Origin: an uncultured Prevotellaceae bacterium
GTDB taxonomy: Bacteria; Bacteroidota; Bacteroidia; Bacteroidales; Bacteroidaceae
Direction: 5' to 3'
Length of the DNA stretch: 61,201 nucleotides
Assembly (NCBI GenBank): GCA_900318685.1
Contig: ONLL01000020.1
Span: 1-61,201 of the forward strand
Below the pieces are notes generated by a model, which was not told the DNA's origin, did no database searches, and worked only from the letters and a program-made list of their open reading frames with translations. The translations under genes and the position numbers were made by a program. Within the stretch, counting starts at the first letter, position 1, and every line of letters begins with the position of its first letter. This document shows positions 36,153-45,273 of this stretch, piece by piece.

Positions 36153-39100
36153 TTACTTCCTGACCTTGCGCACCAGAACAGTGCCGTCTGACATCGTGAT
36201 CTTCTGGATGAGGATGCCCTTCTGCGACATTCCTGCACGACGACCGTCGAGGGTGTATGTCTCCACCTTCATGGCCATTCCGTTGGTGACGTCGGCGATA
36301 GCGTCCTTGTCAGGCTCCAGCGAGCTGTTGGCACCGTGGTAGAACAGCATGAAATTGTCGAGCACGATCCAGTCAGATCCAGAGGTCTCGTCCTTGCGTA
36401 CGCCGATGCGCAGCTTCTCGTCTGCTACCTTCACCACGAGACTGTTCATGAAGACATCCTCACTGAACTGGCTCACAGCTCCTGTAAGTGTGCTGGGAGC
36501 GGTCATGTCCTCGGGCAGACCCTCAGCCTGCTTAATGAGTTCCTTGATGTAGAGCTCGCCGCCCGACTCACCATAGAGGTAGGTTGGGGTAGCGGTGCGC
36601 TGCCATCCGTTCACCTTCAGGGTGTAGATGCCGTCAGGCAGTCCCACGATGTCCTGATAGATGTGGAAAATGCTTTCCCACGACTCCAGTGCGAGTGCTG
36701 ACAGCTGGTCGCTGTTGCCGAACTTCTGTCCCGTGGCTGTCCATCCGTAGATACTGTTAGTGCCGTCCTTCTCGAAGCTAGGCGTCTCGATGATGCTGGT
36801 CACGTCGACGGGAGCCTCGTCAGTGGCATCCTTGTAGTTGTCAGGCAGGCGCAGGATGGTCTTCATCTTGGCAATCTGCTCGAGATAGCTCTCTGCATCA
36901 GCATTCTCCAGGTTGTTGTCCTCGATGTCGTTGAGGATCTTTCCTGCGAGGTTCATGGCATCCTTGCTGCTTGCTGAGCCGCTCTCGCTGGCGAGGGTGA
37001 TGAGGTCTTCGGCAGCTGTCTGCAGTTTCTCGAAGAGTATCACGCTCTCGTTGATGCTCTCTGTGAGGGCATAGATTTCCTTGAGCACGTCGAACATCTG
37101 TTTGCCGTCGCCTGCAGTCTTGGCTGCCTCAGCGGCATTCTTCAGTTCAGTAGCCTTGGCGAAGAGCGACTTGGCCATGTGCTTGCTGGTGTCGATAGAT
37201 GCAAGGGCTGTCTCGAGGGCCTCAAGCACTACGTCAGGATTGAAGGCACGATAGGTGAGCTTGAACTGTCCCCAGAGTGGCCAGAACACAGCCTCGGTGA
37301 CATCGCCCTTGACACCGACGGTGAAGGTCTCGCCCTCGTTAGCCACCAGGCCGAATGTGCGGACGGTGTAGTCGCCCTTGGCGAAGGTTGCGGCAGCGCC
37401 CGTACGGTTGTCACAGTACTCGTATCCCTCTGAATCGGAGAGGAAAGTGGCCTTCTCGGAGGTGTCGCCAGTAGCGTCGAGCACCTCTGTGTTGAAGTTT
37501 GTGAAGAATCCGGGCTCCTGCTTGTAGTCGAGCCAGTTGGGGAAGTTGGTCTTCGAGTCGTTCATGTAGATGTAGATAGGAATGACCGCCGGACGCTCTT
37601 CAGCGCGGTTGATGGCATCCTGTCCGTCAAGATAGCGTACATATCCCTGAGTGGAAAGCTCATAGACGCCGATAGGCAGGTCTTCCAGCTGCTGCGAGAA
37701 GTTGAAGTTGGTGGCATGCCAAGCCTCGAACACCTTGTAACCATTGTAGCCGCCGGCCTGGAAGTTACCGCCCGTCGATGAGGTGGTCCATCCTGTCCTT
37801 CCTTGGAAGAGATCGGCGTTCTTCAGCATCATCGTCAGGTCGGTACCGTCGACGAGGCTGGCACTGAATGCCTTGTTGAAGAGCTTGTCGACCTGCTCGA
37901 TGTAGGCATTGAGCTCCTCTATGGTCAGCGATACGGTCTCCAGCACTTCATCAGGTGTGAGCTCAGGATAGCCCTCAGATGACTCGACGCTCGACACGAA
38001 GTCGCAGAATGCGTACCACTCGTCACTGTCGAAGGTGTAGGTGATGGCTTTCTGGTTCCAGTCGTCTATCTTCTTGACGAAGTTCTTGTAGGCATCGACG
38101 GAAGCATTGAGCTGTTTCAGGGCAGCATTCACCTTTTCGAGGTGCTCCACATAGTTCTCAGTAGCAGCCTGTGCTGCTTCGATGGCAGCCTTGAAGGCAT
38201 CCTTGTCCTGCTGGCAGGCAATGAGCTGGTCAAGTTGGTCGAGCGGATAGGCCTTCAGGGCATTGTCAATGGCCATGTCGAGCAGGGCCTTGTCGGGATC
38301 GACGGTCACCTCACCATAGTAGTAGAGCATCAGGTTGTCCATTGCAATCCAGTTGGCAGGCATCTTTGCCTCGGCACTGCCTATAACGCGCAGACCCAGC
38401 TTCATGTCGCCACCGGTATGGATGAAGGTGAACTCGAAGTGTTCGGGCACACCGTTGCGTGTGGCCATGTCGGTCTTGTAAGTCTTACCGTCGGCAGAAG
38501 CCTCAGCGAAGAGCTCAACGTCGTCGGGCAGTCCGTCAGGATTGTTAGCATCGCTGGTACGGCCCTGGTTGTTGGCGATGACGTCCACAGCCAGCATGTA
38601 CTTACCTGAGGGCAGTTCGGGAATGGTCTGTGTGATAGAGCCGTCGCCCAGGTAGTTTGGAGAGTTGGAGTCCTTCCAGGCCTCGATAAACTGGTCGAGG
38701 CTGATGTTGCCGTTGCTGTAGACCTTGTTGTTCTGGTAGCCGACGTTCGTGGCTTCGGTAGAGTTGCCGGTATAGGTGATGTCCCATCCGTTGACGGTGC
38801 CGTCGCTGAAGTCATTGTTGGTGATGACACCGGAGACATCGTTCTTCTCGCCCTGAACGATATGCTCGAAGTAGGGGGCAATCTCTGCAAAGCGTCCCTT
38901 CTTGTAGGCCACGTCGGCAGCAGCATTGAGCTGCTCGACCGTGCTGTTGGTGTTGTTGTACACTGCGAAGCACTCGGCCAGGTCAGCGGCTTTCACGCCC
39001 TGCTCCATAGCCCATTCGATCATCTCCTTCAGATGCATGGCGGCCAGATAGGGTGCTACCTTTTCCTGATATTCATCGTAGGCAGCCTCTGGAATGAACT

Positions 39101-39677
39101 GCCAGTCGACGCTGGCGTTAGGATCGGCAGCCAGGTCGATGCGAGGACTGAGAGCTGTAGCGGGGTCGGGCTCGGAGCTCATGCCGAACCACATCTCTCC
39201 GTTGAAAGAGTTATAGTCAGGGTTCTCGTCTGCTCCCTTGATGCGGAAATTCTTGTTGCCCTGCGGCACGATCTCCCAATAGAAGTTGGCCTGATTGTTG
39301 TGGTCAACATAAGCCTGTGTCTCGCTGTCGATGAACAGCAGCTTCCAACTGTTCTTGGACAGGGAGAAGTCATTGATGAACACGGTCTTCTCGTCCCACA
39401 CATCATTGATGGTGTACTTCGAGATGGCCACCTTCAGGCCCGTGTTACCGATACTTGCCTGTGTTCCCCAGGCATTGCCCTCAGTGAAGAAGGCACTGGC
39501 ACCCACGTTGTAGAGATAGTAGGCAATGGTGTCGCCCTGAAAATCAGCAGCAAAAGTGGAGTACTGATACTGGTCCACTGCTGCCGGTAGGGGCTTCGTC
39601 CACGTTGCCGTAAACGTCTGTGCAAACGACACAGCGCTCATCAACATGGCTGCGAAAAGAAGTAGTTGTTTCTTCAT
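36153..39677 (-). CDS. Giant secreted modular protein with carbohydrate-binding-like domains, paralogue 2
   Basis: 1174 residues from the ATG at 39677 (MKKQLLLFAAMLMSAVSFAQ, a clean SPase I signal peptide). The N-terminal domain mirrors the 1305-residue neighbour: YYLYNVGASAFFTEGNAWGT against YYLYNPAAKMFFSAGNNWGT. Jelly-roll-like modules are seen around VITNNDFSDGTVNGWDITYT with LPSGKYMLAVDVIANN, LMMLKNADLFQGRTGWTT-type sequence with LPIGVYELSTQGYVRYLDG, and ETPSFEKDGTNSIYGWTATG with LPDGIYTLKVNGWQR. They are separated by helical linkers. The tail VETYTLDGRRAGMSQKGILI...RKVRK is nearly the same as in the neighbour. Function is unknown; a secreted glycan-binding role is an inference. It has its own promoter and terminator. 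Confidence 0.82.
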   Translation of the reverse strand: MKKQLLLFAAMLMSAVSFAQTFTATWTKPLPAAVDQYQYSTFAADFQGDTIAYYLYNVGASAFFTEGNAWGTQASIGNTGLKVAISKYTINDVWDEKTVFINDFSLSKNSWKLLFIDSETQAYVDHNNQANFYWEIVPQGNKNFRIKGADENPDYNSFNGEMWFGMSSEPDPATALSPRIDLAADPNASVDWQFIPEAAYDEYQEKVAPYLAAMHLKEMIEWAMEQGVKAADLAECFAVYNNTNSTVEQLNAAADVAYKKGRFAEIAPYFEHIVQGEKNDVSGVITNNDFSDGTVNGWDITYTGNSTEATNVGYQNNKVYSNGNISLDQFIEAWKDSNSPNYLGDGSITQTIPELPSGKYMLAVDVIANNQGRTSDANNPDGLPDDVELFAEASADGKTYKTDMATRNGVPEHFEFTFIHTGGDMKLGLRVIGSAEAKMPANWIAMDNLMLYYYGEVTVDPDKALLDMAIDNALKAYPLDQLDQLIACQQDKDAFKAAIEAAQAATENYVEHLEKVNAALKQLNASVDAYKNFVKKIDDWNQKAITYTFDSDEWYAFCDFVSSVESSEGYPELTPDEVLETVSLTIEELNAYIEQVDKLFNKAFSASLVDGTDLTMMLKNADLFQGRTGWTTSSTGGNFQAGGYNGYKVFEAWHATNFNFSQQLEDLPIGVYELSTQGYVRYLDGQDAINRAEERPAVIPIYIYMNDSKTNFPNWLDYKQEPGFFTNFNTEVLDATGDTSEKATFLSDSEGYEYCDNRTGAAATFAKGDYTVRTFGLVANEGETFTVGVKGDVTEAVFWPLWGQFKLTYRAFNPDVVLEALETALASIDTSKHMAKSLFAKATELKNAAEAAKTAGDGKQMFDVLKEIYALTESINESVILFEKLQTAAEDLITLASESGSASSKDAMNLAGKILNDIEDNNLENADAESYLEQIAKMKTILRLPDNYKDATDEAPVDVTSIIETPSFEKDGTNSIYGWTATGQKFGNSDQLSALALESWESIFHIYQDIVGLPDGIYTLKVNGWQRTATPTYLYGESGGELYIKELIKQAEGLPEDMTAPSTLTGAVSQFSEDVFMNSLVVKVADEKLRIGVRKDETSGSDWIVLDNFMLFYHGANSSLEPDKDAIADVTNGMAMKVETYTLDGRRAGMSQKGILIQKITMSDGTVLVRKVRK

Positions 39678-39758
39678 AACGCTGATTTTAATAAAGTTAG
39701 TAAACAAAAAGTAGGTTTAATTGTAGTTCTCTGCAATAATAAATATCTAATTCGGGTA

Positions 39759-39766
39759 CAAAGGTA
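39759..39766 (-). promoter_or_regulatory. -7 box of the 1174-residue protein gene
   Basis: TACCTTTG on the minus strand, 82 bases upstream of the ATG at 39677. A TTGA further upstream is too close (17-bp spacing) for a confident -33 box. Confidence 0.6.
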
Positions 39767-39840
39767 AGAAAATAAATCGTAATTCAAGCATAAATGACCC
39801 ACTTTTTTTGATGCGTGGAAAAAAGATATCAACAGGCGGT

Positions 39841-39931
39841 TGCCGAGGTGAAGGCTTCAAGCCACATACGTACTTCTCTCTACGAGAGAGAAGGTAGTAT
39901 GGTGGCAGGTTGAAGCGACCTTCACCGAGGC
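39841..39931 (-). terminator. Long two-part hairpin after the sigma factor gene
   Basis: Outer arms 39841-39865 and 39902-39931 are imperfect complements (shared GAGGTGAAGG, CTTCAA, CCAC); inside is a perfect hairpin ACTTCTCTC-TAC-GAGAGAGAAGGT around 39872-39894. On the minus strand a T-run (CTTTTTTCC, about 39818-39826) follows. This fits a terminator for the operon ending in the sigma factor gene. Confidence 0.55.
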
Positions 39932-39936
39932 ATTTT

Positions 39937-40046
39937 TTCGGCTACGTTCCGAAGGTTCGAGAGATACGTTCTGAAGGCGGGAGAGATACGTTCTGAAGGT
40001 CCGAGAGATACGTTCTCTCGGAGGCACATATACGTTCAGTCAGATC
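39937..40046. repeat. 22-bp tandem array, family D, touching the sigma factor stop codon
   Basis: Five 22-bp units start at 39937, 39959, 39981, 40003 and 40025, all carrying TACGTTC at the same position; the three central ones begin GAGAGATACGTTCT. The last unit overlaps the complement of the sigma factor stop codon (40045-40047). The unit sequence is unrelated to the arrays near rlpA, but the period is again 22. Confidence 0.85.
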
Positions 40047-40563
40047 AAGACCCTGTGGAGGCGGTCAACTGGTGTCTTAAGAGACGGCGCACTAGACGGC
40101 GCGCCTGCCCCAACCGGTACTCGACGGCCTTGTAGTCCTGGTGCAAGTGCTGGGAGATGTCCGAGACTTGCATGCCATCGTAGATATGGAGGCGATAGAT
40201 TTCGGCTGTCTGGGTAGGCAAGCAACTCAGCCTCTGTTCCATGTAGCGGAGGGCGTCGCGTGCAAAAATGGCCGATTCCATCGAAGTTTTTTCGTTTTTC
40301 ATGCCCTCCATCAGGAGCGCAAACTCCTGCTGGCAGCGACGCCTGCGATAGTGGTCGACGATGAGGTTCCGGGCCATTGTATATACCAGGCTGGGCAGCG
40401 TGAGGGGTGTGATGGGGCGGCAGCTGTCGGCAAGCAGTCGCAGGAAGACGTCCTGCACCAGGTCTTCGGCATCTGCCTTCACACCGAGACGGCTGCCCAC
40501 AAAGGTGAGCAGCTCATCGCGGTGCTGGCGATAGTAATGTTCTATGATGTCGCGATTACTCAT
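40045..40563 (-). CDS. ECF-type RNA polymerase sigma factor
   Basis: 172 residues. Region 2 is clear (DAEDLVQDVFLRLL, then LVYTMARNLIVDHYRRRR at about 60-80) and region 4 is clear (EIYRLHIYDGMQVSDISQHL, then VEYRLGQARRLVRRLL at about 120-165), joined by a short linker. It belongs to the sigma-70 ECF group. The ATG lies inside the last codons of the GH43 gene (8-bp overlap), which indicates translational coupling. No FecR-type anti-sigma gene follows; downstream there are only a 22-bp array and a hairpin. Most Bacteroides ECF factors pair with FecR and a SusC carrying an STN domain, so how this one is controlled is open. Confidence 0.92.
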   Translation of the reverse strand: MSNRDIIEHYYRQHRDELLTFVGSRLGVKADAEDLVQDVFLRLLADSCRPITPLTLPSLVYTMARNLIVDHYRRRRCQQEFALLMEGMKNEKTSMESAIFARDALRYMEQRLSCLPTQTAEIYRLHIYDGMQVSDISQHLHQDYKAVEYRLGQARRLVRRLLRHQLTASTGS

Positions 40564-41557
40564 TCACAACGGGCTCAATGCTTCCGTCCTCACGATAGAA
40601 CAGACGCTGTACCTTCAGCGAACGCAGGTGAGTGATGTCGTTGGAGGGTACGCAGTCGTGGAACAAGAGATACCACTGGCCCCTGTACTCCACGATGCAG
40701 TGGTGAGTGGTCCATCCTACGACGGGTTCCAGGATGACTCCCTGATAGGTGAACGGTCCGTAGGGATTGTCGCCTATGGCATAGCAGAGGTAGTGGCTAT
40801 CGCCTGTGGAATAGCTGAAGTAGTACTTTCCGTTATACTTGTGCATCCAGGAGGCCTCGAAGAAACGGTGTGGATCGCCGGCACGTAGCGGCTGTCCGTC
40901 CTTGTCGATGATGACAACTTGGCGGGGAGCCTCAGCAAACTGCAGCAGGTCGTCGCTCATGCGGGCCATCAGGCTGGGCAGGGCAGGCATGTCGGGTGCT
41001 GTGTAGAGCTGGGTCTTCTTGTCAGGAGCCGGTCCCAGGTCAATGCCTTCCTTCAGCACTTTCTCTGGTGCCACGTTCCACTGCAGCTGTCCGCCCCAGA
41101 GTCCTCCGTAGTAGCAGTACACCTGACCATCATCGTCCTTGAACATACAGGGGTCGATGCTATAGGCACCACGGATGGGGTGCTCCTGCGGAATGAATGG
41201 GCCTTCGGGCTTGTCGGCAATGGCTACGCCCAGATGAAATACGCCATTATAGTCCTTTGCAGAGAAGATGAGGTAGTACTTGCCGTCCTTCTCCACGACA
41301 TCGCTGTCCCACATCTGCTTTTCGGCCCAGGGCACTTGGTCGACGTCGAGTATGACGCCATGATCGGTGGCAGGGTCAGTCTCTACATTATCAAATGACA
41401 GGACATGATAGTCGCGCATCTGGAAGTGTCCGCCATCATCGTCGAATGCCACACCGCCCTCTCTGTCGTGTGAGGGATAGACATATAACTTGCCGTTAAA
41501 CACGTGTGCCGCAGGGTCGGCCATGTAATCGTCGGGGAATAGATACCTTGCTTTCAT
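40556..41557 (-). CDS. Cytoplasmic GH43 glycosidase (beta-xylosidase/arabinofuranosidase type)
   Basis: 333 residues with no signal peptide. Five-bladed beta-propeller motifs of GH43 are visible: YMADPAAHVFNGKLYVYPSH with the general base Asp near residue 14, YSIDPCMFKDDDGQVYCYYG with the pKa-modulating Asp, and RFFEASWMHKYNGKYYFSYS with the general acid Glu. WTTHHCIVEYRGQWYLLFHD closes the propeller. By family it releases xylose or arabinose from oligosaccharides. Its position 60 bp after a GPH symporter gene resembles the Prevotella xylosidase-symporter operons, so intracellular xylo-oligosaccharide cleavage is the best guess. Substrate specificity within GH43 cannot be read from sequence alone. 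Its 3' end overlaps the sigma factor gene. Confidence 0.9.
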   Translation of the reverse strand: MKARYLFPDDYMADPAAHVFNGKLYVYPSHDREGGVAFDDDGGHFQMRDYHVLSFDNVETDPATDHGVILDVDQVPWAEKQMWDSDVVEKDGKYYLIFSAKDYNGVFHLGVAIADKPEGPFIPQEHPIRGAYSIDPCMFKDDDGQVYCYYGGLWGGQLQWNVAPEKVLKEGIDLGPAPDKKTQLYTAPDMPALPSLMARMSDDLLQFAEAPRQVVIIDKDGQPLRAGDPHRFFEASWMHKYNGKYYFSYSTGDSHYLCYAIGDNPYGPFTYQGVILEPVVGWTTHHCIVEYRGQWYLLFHDCVPSNDITHLRSLKVQRLFYREDGSIEPVVNE

Positions 41558-41617
41558 TTTGATTATTTGCGATTTACGAATTATCGATTTACTATTAATA
41601 ATGAACGAGTCGGTGAA

Positions 41618-43048
41618 TTACTTCTCTGCGGCAGCACGTGCCTCGATCTCCTTGTTGATCTGGTCAATCTTCTCGTCGCTGAGCTCATACTTGGAGATAA
41701 TCCACATGGCCAGCACCAGCAGCATAGCAGGAATGACGCAGACCAGCCAGCGGATGCCCTCCTGAGCAGTGGGATCCTGCAGCTCCAGGTCGTTCATGAA
41801 GTATGCTCCGGCAGCATTGCCCACCGACATCATGGCGAAGGCAGTGATGAAGAACAGGGCGATGATACGCAGCGGACGGTTGCGCATGAACTCTGTCCAC
41901 AGGTCGCTGACCTTCACGTTGGCAGTCTCCTTCTCATCCATCACCACACGCTCCTTGGTCTGCGAGAAGCAGAAGATGAGCAGTCCTAAGCCCACGAGGG
42001 CGAAGATAAGCATGGTCAGGAACCAAGCTCCGGAATCCTTCGGAAGCGTCTTTGCATCCTCCACAGCCTGATAGTTGGTCCAAGCCAGCACCCATCCGGG
42101 AATGACACCACCCAGAGCCATACCAGCCTTGAAGAAGATACCCGTCAGGGCATTGACAATACCCGAGATACGACGGCCTGTCTTCCATTCTCCGTAGGAG
42201 ATAACCTCTGGGATAAGTGCCCACATATAGCCCGTTGCCACGATGACACCCGTCGACTTGATGAACTGAGCGATATATACCAATACAATATTCTCCTTCA
42301 CCGTGCCCATCTTACTGATGATGTAGAGCAGGGCCATACCGATGATGGCTACGGTGAGGAAGATGTAGAACATGTTCTTCTTGCCCACCTTGCGCTTAAT
42401 GGCTGGCACCAAAGGCATGAAGATGAATGATGGCAGTGAGCCCAGACCCATGAACAGGGCCATCTCGATGGGCAGGTTCTCAGACGAGGCGAAGAGTGCC
42501 ACAATGATAGGCACACCAGCCGAGACACACAAGCCGCCGACATTGGCCATGAACATACGTACTGACGTCAGGATGGTGATCTCGTTGGTATCGCGAGTCA
42601 GCGAGGAGTTCAGTGCTCCGTAGGGTACGTTAATCAGCGTGTACAGCATCGACATGCCTACATAAGTGATGTATGCATAGACGATGGAGGGCTTGAAACC
42701 GTCCCAGAAGCAGAGGATGGCCAGGATGGTCAGGGGAATACCGCCCATGATGAGGTAGGAACGGTACTTGCCCAACTTGGGATTATGCTTATCGACGAAG
42801 GTTCCTACCAGAGGATCCCAAAGTACATCCACGATACGTACGACGAGGAACATGGTTCCTGCCAGTCCTGCCGACTTGGCTGCATCGCCACCTAGCACAT
42901 AGACATCGGTGTAGAAGAACAGCAAGTACATGCAGATGGTCTGATAGATGAGATTCTGAGCCAAGTCGCCAGCGCCAAAGCCTATGCGCTGCACCCAGGA
43001 GAGTTTGTAGAAGCCCTTTGCTTCCGTGTTAGCTACGTTTGTTGCCAT
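41618..43048 (-). CDS. GPH-family sugar:cation symporter
   Basis: 476 residues from the ATG at 43048 (MATNVANTEAKGFYKLSWVQ); upstream in-frame codons are not supported. Twelve membrane segments are expected. Family signatures are RIGFGAGDLAQNLIYQTICMY near the start, DVLWDPLVGTFVDKHNPKLG with the conserved DPxxG/D block (about 75-95), GALNSSLTRDTNEI, and a WALIPEVISYGEWKTGRR loop near 285. The glycoside-pentoside-hexuronide family takes up oligosaccharides or pentosides with Na+ or H+. It is the first gene of the operon GPH - GH43 - sigma factor and is transcribed divergently from the esterase gene. Confidence 0.93.
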   Translation of the reverse strand: MATNVANTEAKGFYKLSWVQRIGFGAGDLAQNLIYQTICMYLLFFYTDVYVLGGDAAKSAGLAGTMFLVVRIVDVLWDPLVGTFVDKHNPKLGKYRSYLIMGGIPLTILAILCFWDGFKPSIVYAYITYVGMSMLYTLINVPYGALNSSLTRDTNEITILTSVRMFMANVGGLCVSAGVPIIVALFASSENLPIEMALFMGLGSLPSFIFMPLVPAIKRKVGKKNMFYIFLTVAIIGMALLYIISKMGTVKENIVLVYIAQFIKSTGVIVATGYMWALIPEVISYGEWKTGRRISGIVNALTGIFFKAGMALGGVIPGWVLAWTNYQAVEDAKTLPKDSGAWFLTMLIFALVGLGLLIFCFSQTKERVVMDEKETANVKVSDLWTEFMRNRPLRIIALFFITAFAMMSVGNAAGAYFMNDLELQDPTAQEGIRWLVCVIPAMLLVLAMWIISKYELSDEKIDQINKEIEARAAAEK

Positions 43049-43084
43049 TTTGTTGTTTCCTTTAGGGGTTAAAATAATTTGGGG

Positions 43085-43092
43085 CAAAGGTA
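43085..43092 (-). promoter_or_regulatory. -7 box of the GPH-GH43-sigma operon
   Basis: TACCTTTG on the minus strand, 37 bases before the ATG at 43048. No clear -33 element. Confidence 0.6.
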
Positions 43093-43198
43093 GCATTTTT
43101 TTGACTGAATCATGTTGTAGTTTGTCACAGAAAGATTACTTTTTGTTTCATTTGACGAAAAAGAGTCCTTTTTGATAGATTTCATCGGTGTTTTTTAT

Positions 43199-43206
43199 TA
43201 ATTTTG
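43199..43206 (+). promoter_or_regulatory. -7 box of the esterase gene
   Basis: TAATTTTG, 19 bases before the ATG at 43226, matches TAnnTTTG. A TTTG at 43171-43174 is 24 bp upstream, slightly too far. The divergent GPH promoter lies about 110 bp away. Confidence 0.5.
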
Positions 43207-43225
43207 CAACATCAAAAATATAGTT

Positions 43226-45205
43226 ATGAAAACGAGACTGACATTGATTGTGGCCTGGCTGATGAGTATGGCGGTCCAGGCTGAAGTGAAGATGCCGCAA
43301 CTGTTTCAGGACGGCATGGTGGTGCAACGTGGGGTCGACATTCCCGTATGGGGATGGGCTGATAAGGGAGAAACGGTAGTAGTCGGACTCTCCGATGCTA
43401 AAGGCAAGGTGCTCAGCAGTGCTTCTGCCACTGCCGACGATACTGGCCGATGGCTCCTTCGCCTGCCCAAGAACAAGAAGATGAAGGCAGGAGGCCCCTA
43501 TGTGCTGGAGATAACAGCTCAAGCCTCAACTCTCAAATATCAAATCAAAGACGTTCTCATTGGTGATGTGTGGCTGCTGTCAGGTCAGTCAAACATCGAT
43601 GTGACCATCGAGCGTGTCTATCCTTGGTACACAAAGGAGATCGACAACTATGAGAACAGCCAGATACGCCTGTTCCGGGTACAGAACGAGACGAGCACGC
43701 ATGGTGTGAAGGACGATATCCGCCCCACGTCCATCAACTGGAAACCTCTGACGAAGCAGAATGCCTGGCTCTTCTCTGCCGTAGGTTATTTCCTGGGTAA
43801 GCGGATGCAAGAGAAGACCAACATTCCGCAGGGCATCATCGTCAATAGCTGGGGAGGCACTCCCATCGAGGCTTGGATCTCGGCCGACTCGTTGCAGAAG
43901 GACTATCCCATGCTTGTGGAACGCACTCGTCTCTATGAGAACGACGAGATGGTGAGGGCTCAGCAGCGTGCCAACCAGCTGGCTGATCAGCGCTGGAATG
44001 AACTGCTGAACCAGAAAGACCCTGGTGTCTTCCATCAGTTTACATCGCCCGATTATGATGATAGCAGCTGGCCGTTGGTTGACCAATATGACAACCAATG
44101 GGCAAAGAAAGGCGGCAGAGGCATCGTGGGTAGCATCTGGCTTCGCCAGCATGTGACCATCGACAAGGAGCATGCCGGCAAACCAGCCCGACTGCTGTTG
44201 GGCACGCTCTTCGATGCTGACTATACCTATCTGAATGGCAAGGAGATAGGTCGCACGTACTATCAGTATCCCCCTCGGCGCTACGACATCCCCGAGGGCA
44301 TGCTGCGTGAGGGCGACAATGTGATTACGGTGCGCTTCATCAATAAATACGGAACGGTCCATTTCATCGAGGAAAAACCTTACTGCATAGCCTTTGGCGA
44401 TGATCGCTTCAGCCTGAATCCTATGCCTGCTGACTGTATTCCCCTGAGCCGCCAGTGGAAACATCATGCGGGAGCTGAGATGCCCAGTTGTCCCAGCAGT
44501 GACGTGTCGCTACAGAATATGCCTACTACGCTCTATAATGCCGTGCTCTATCCATTGGCTCCTTATGCACTGGCAGGTGTGGTGTGGTATCAGGGCGAGT
44601 CGAACACAGGCAACGCCCGCGACTATGCTCCTATGCTGCGCATGCTGATGGCTAACTGGCGAGAGGTGTTCCAGCAGCCGCGGCTGCCGTTTGCCATCGT
44701 TCAGCTGGCCAACTATATGGCCTTTGTGCCCCAGCCTCAGAACACGGGATGGTCACAAGTGCGAGAGGCACAGCGTGTTGTAGCTCAGGAAGATGCCTTT
44801 GCTGAGTCGGTAGTGAATATTGATCTGGGCGAGACCGTCGATATCCATCCTTTGAGGAAGAAGGAAGTGGCGGAGCGCGTAGGTCTTTGTCTCGAGCGTC
44901 TCGCGTATAATAATAATGTGGAGCTGTTCCCGAAGGTGATCTCTACTACCGTCAATGAAGGAAAGGTGACGATTACTCTTGACCAGCAGATGCGCCCAGG
45001 CAGCTTGAAGTTCTTTGAACTGGCTGGCGATGATGGACGTTTCCAGAACGTAGAGGCTACGGCTGAGGGCAATGTCATCACACTGAAGGCACCCATGGCG
45101 CAGCCAAAGGTCGTCCGCTATGCCTGGAAAGACAATCCGCTAGGGGTGAATGCCTATAGTATAGGAGATCTGCCGCTGAGTCCTTTCGAGCTCCGATTGC
45201 CGTAG
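43226..45205 (+). CDS. Sialate O-acetylesterase-like carbohydrate esterase
   Basis: 659 residues. Signal peptide MKTRLTLIVAWLMSMAVQ-A. SGNH/SASA-type blocks: VWLLSGQSNIDVTIERV with the nucleophile Ser in GQSN (about residue 122), IIVNSWGGTPIEAW, VVWYQGESNTGNARDYAPML (about 452-471), and a C-terminal DLGETVDIHPLRKKEVAERV with the catalytic Asp and His. Between residues 265 and 390 a galactose-binding/jelly-roll-like insert (WLRQHVTIDKEHAG, DADYTYLNGKEIGRTYYQYP) splits the catalytic domain, as in several Bacteroidota esterases. It removes acetyl groups from sugars in the periplasm or outside. Whether the substrate is sialic acid, xylan or another glycan is not settled; xylan would fit the GPH-GH43 neighbours. 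Confidence 0.9.
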   Translation: MKTRLTLIVAWLMSMAVQAEVKMPQLFQDGMVVQRGVDIPVWGWADKGETVVVGLSDAKGKVLSSASATADDTGRWLLRLPKNKKMKAGGPYVLEITAQASTLKYQIKDVLIGDVWLLSGQSNIDVTIERVYPWYTKEIDNYENSQIRLFRVQNETSTHGVKDDIRPTSINWKPLTKQNAWLFSAVGYFLGKRMQEKTNIPQGIIVNSWGGTPIEAWISADSLQKDYPMLVERTRLYENDEMVRAQQRANQLADQRWNELLNQKDPGVFHQFTSPDYDDSSWPLVDQYDNQWAKKGGRGIVGSIWLRQHVTIDKEHAGKPARLLLGTLFDADYTYLNGKEIGRTYYQYPPRRYDIPEGMLREGDNVITVRFINKYGTVHFIEEKPYCIAFGDDRFSLNPMPADCIPLSRQWKHHAGAEMPSCPSSDVSLQNMPTTLYNAVLYPLAPYALAGVVWYQGESNTGNARDYAPMLRMLMANWREVFQQPRLPFAIVQLANYMAFVPQPQNTGWSQVREAQRVVAQEDAFAESVVNIDLGETVDIHPLRKKEVAERVGLCLERLAYNNNVELFPKVISTTVNEGKVTITLDQQMRPGSLKFFELAGDDGRFQNVEATAEGNVITLKAPMAQPKVVRYAWKDNPLGVNAYSIGDLPLSPFELRLP

Positions 45206-45273
45206 TCTAGGACATCTGCTCTGCCATATTGCTGCCATTTGAACAGTATTGGCAAATTTTTGAGGGGGGTACC

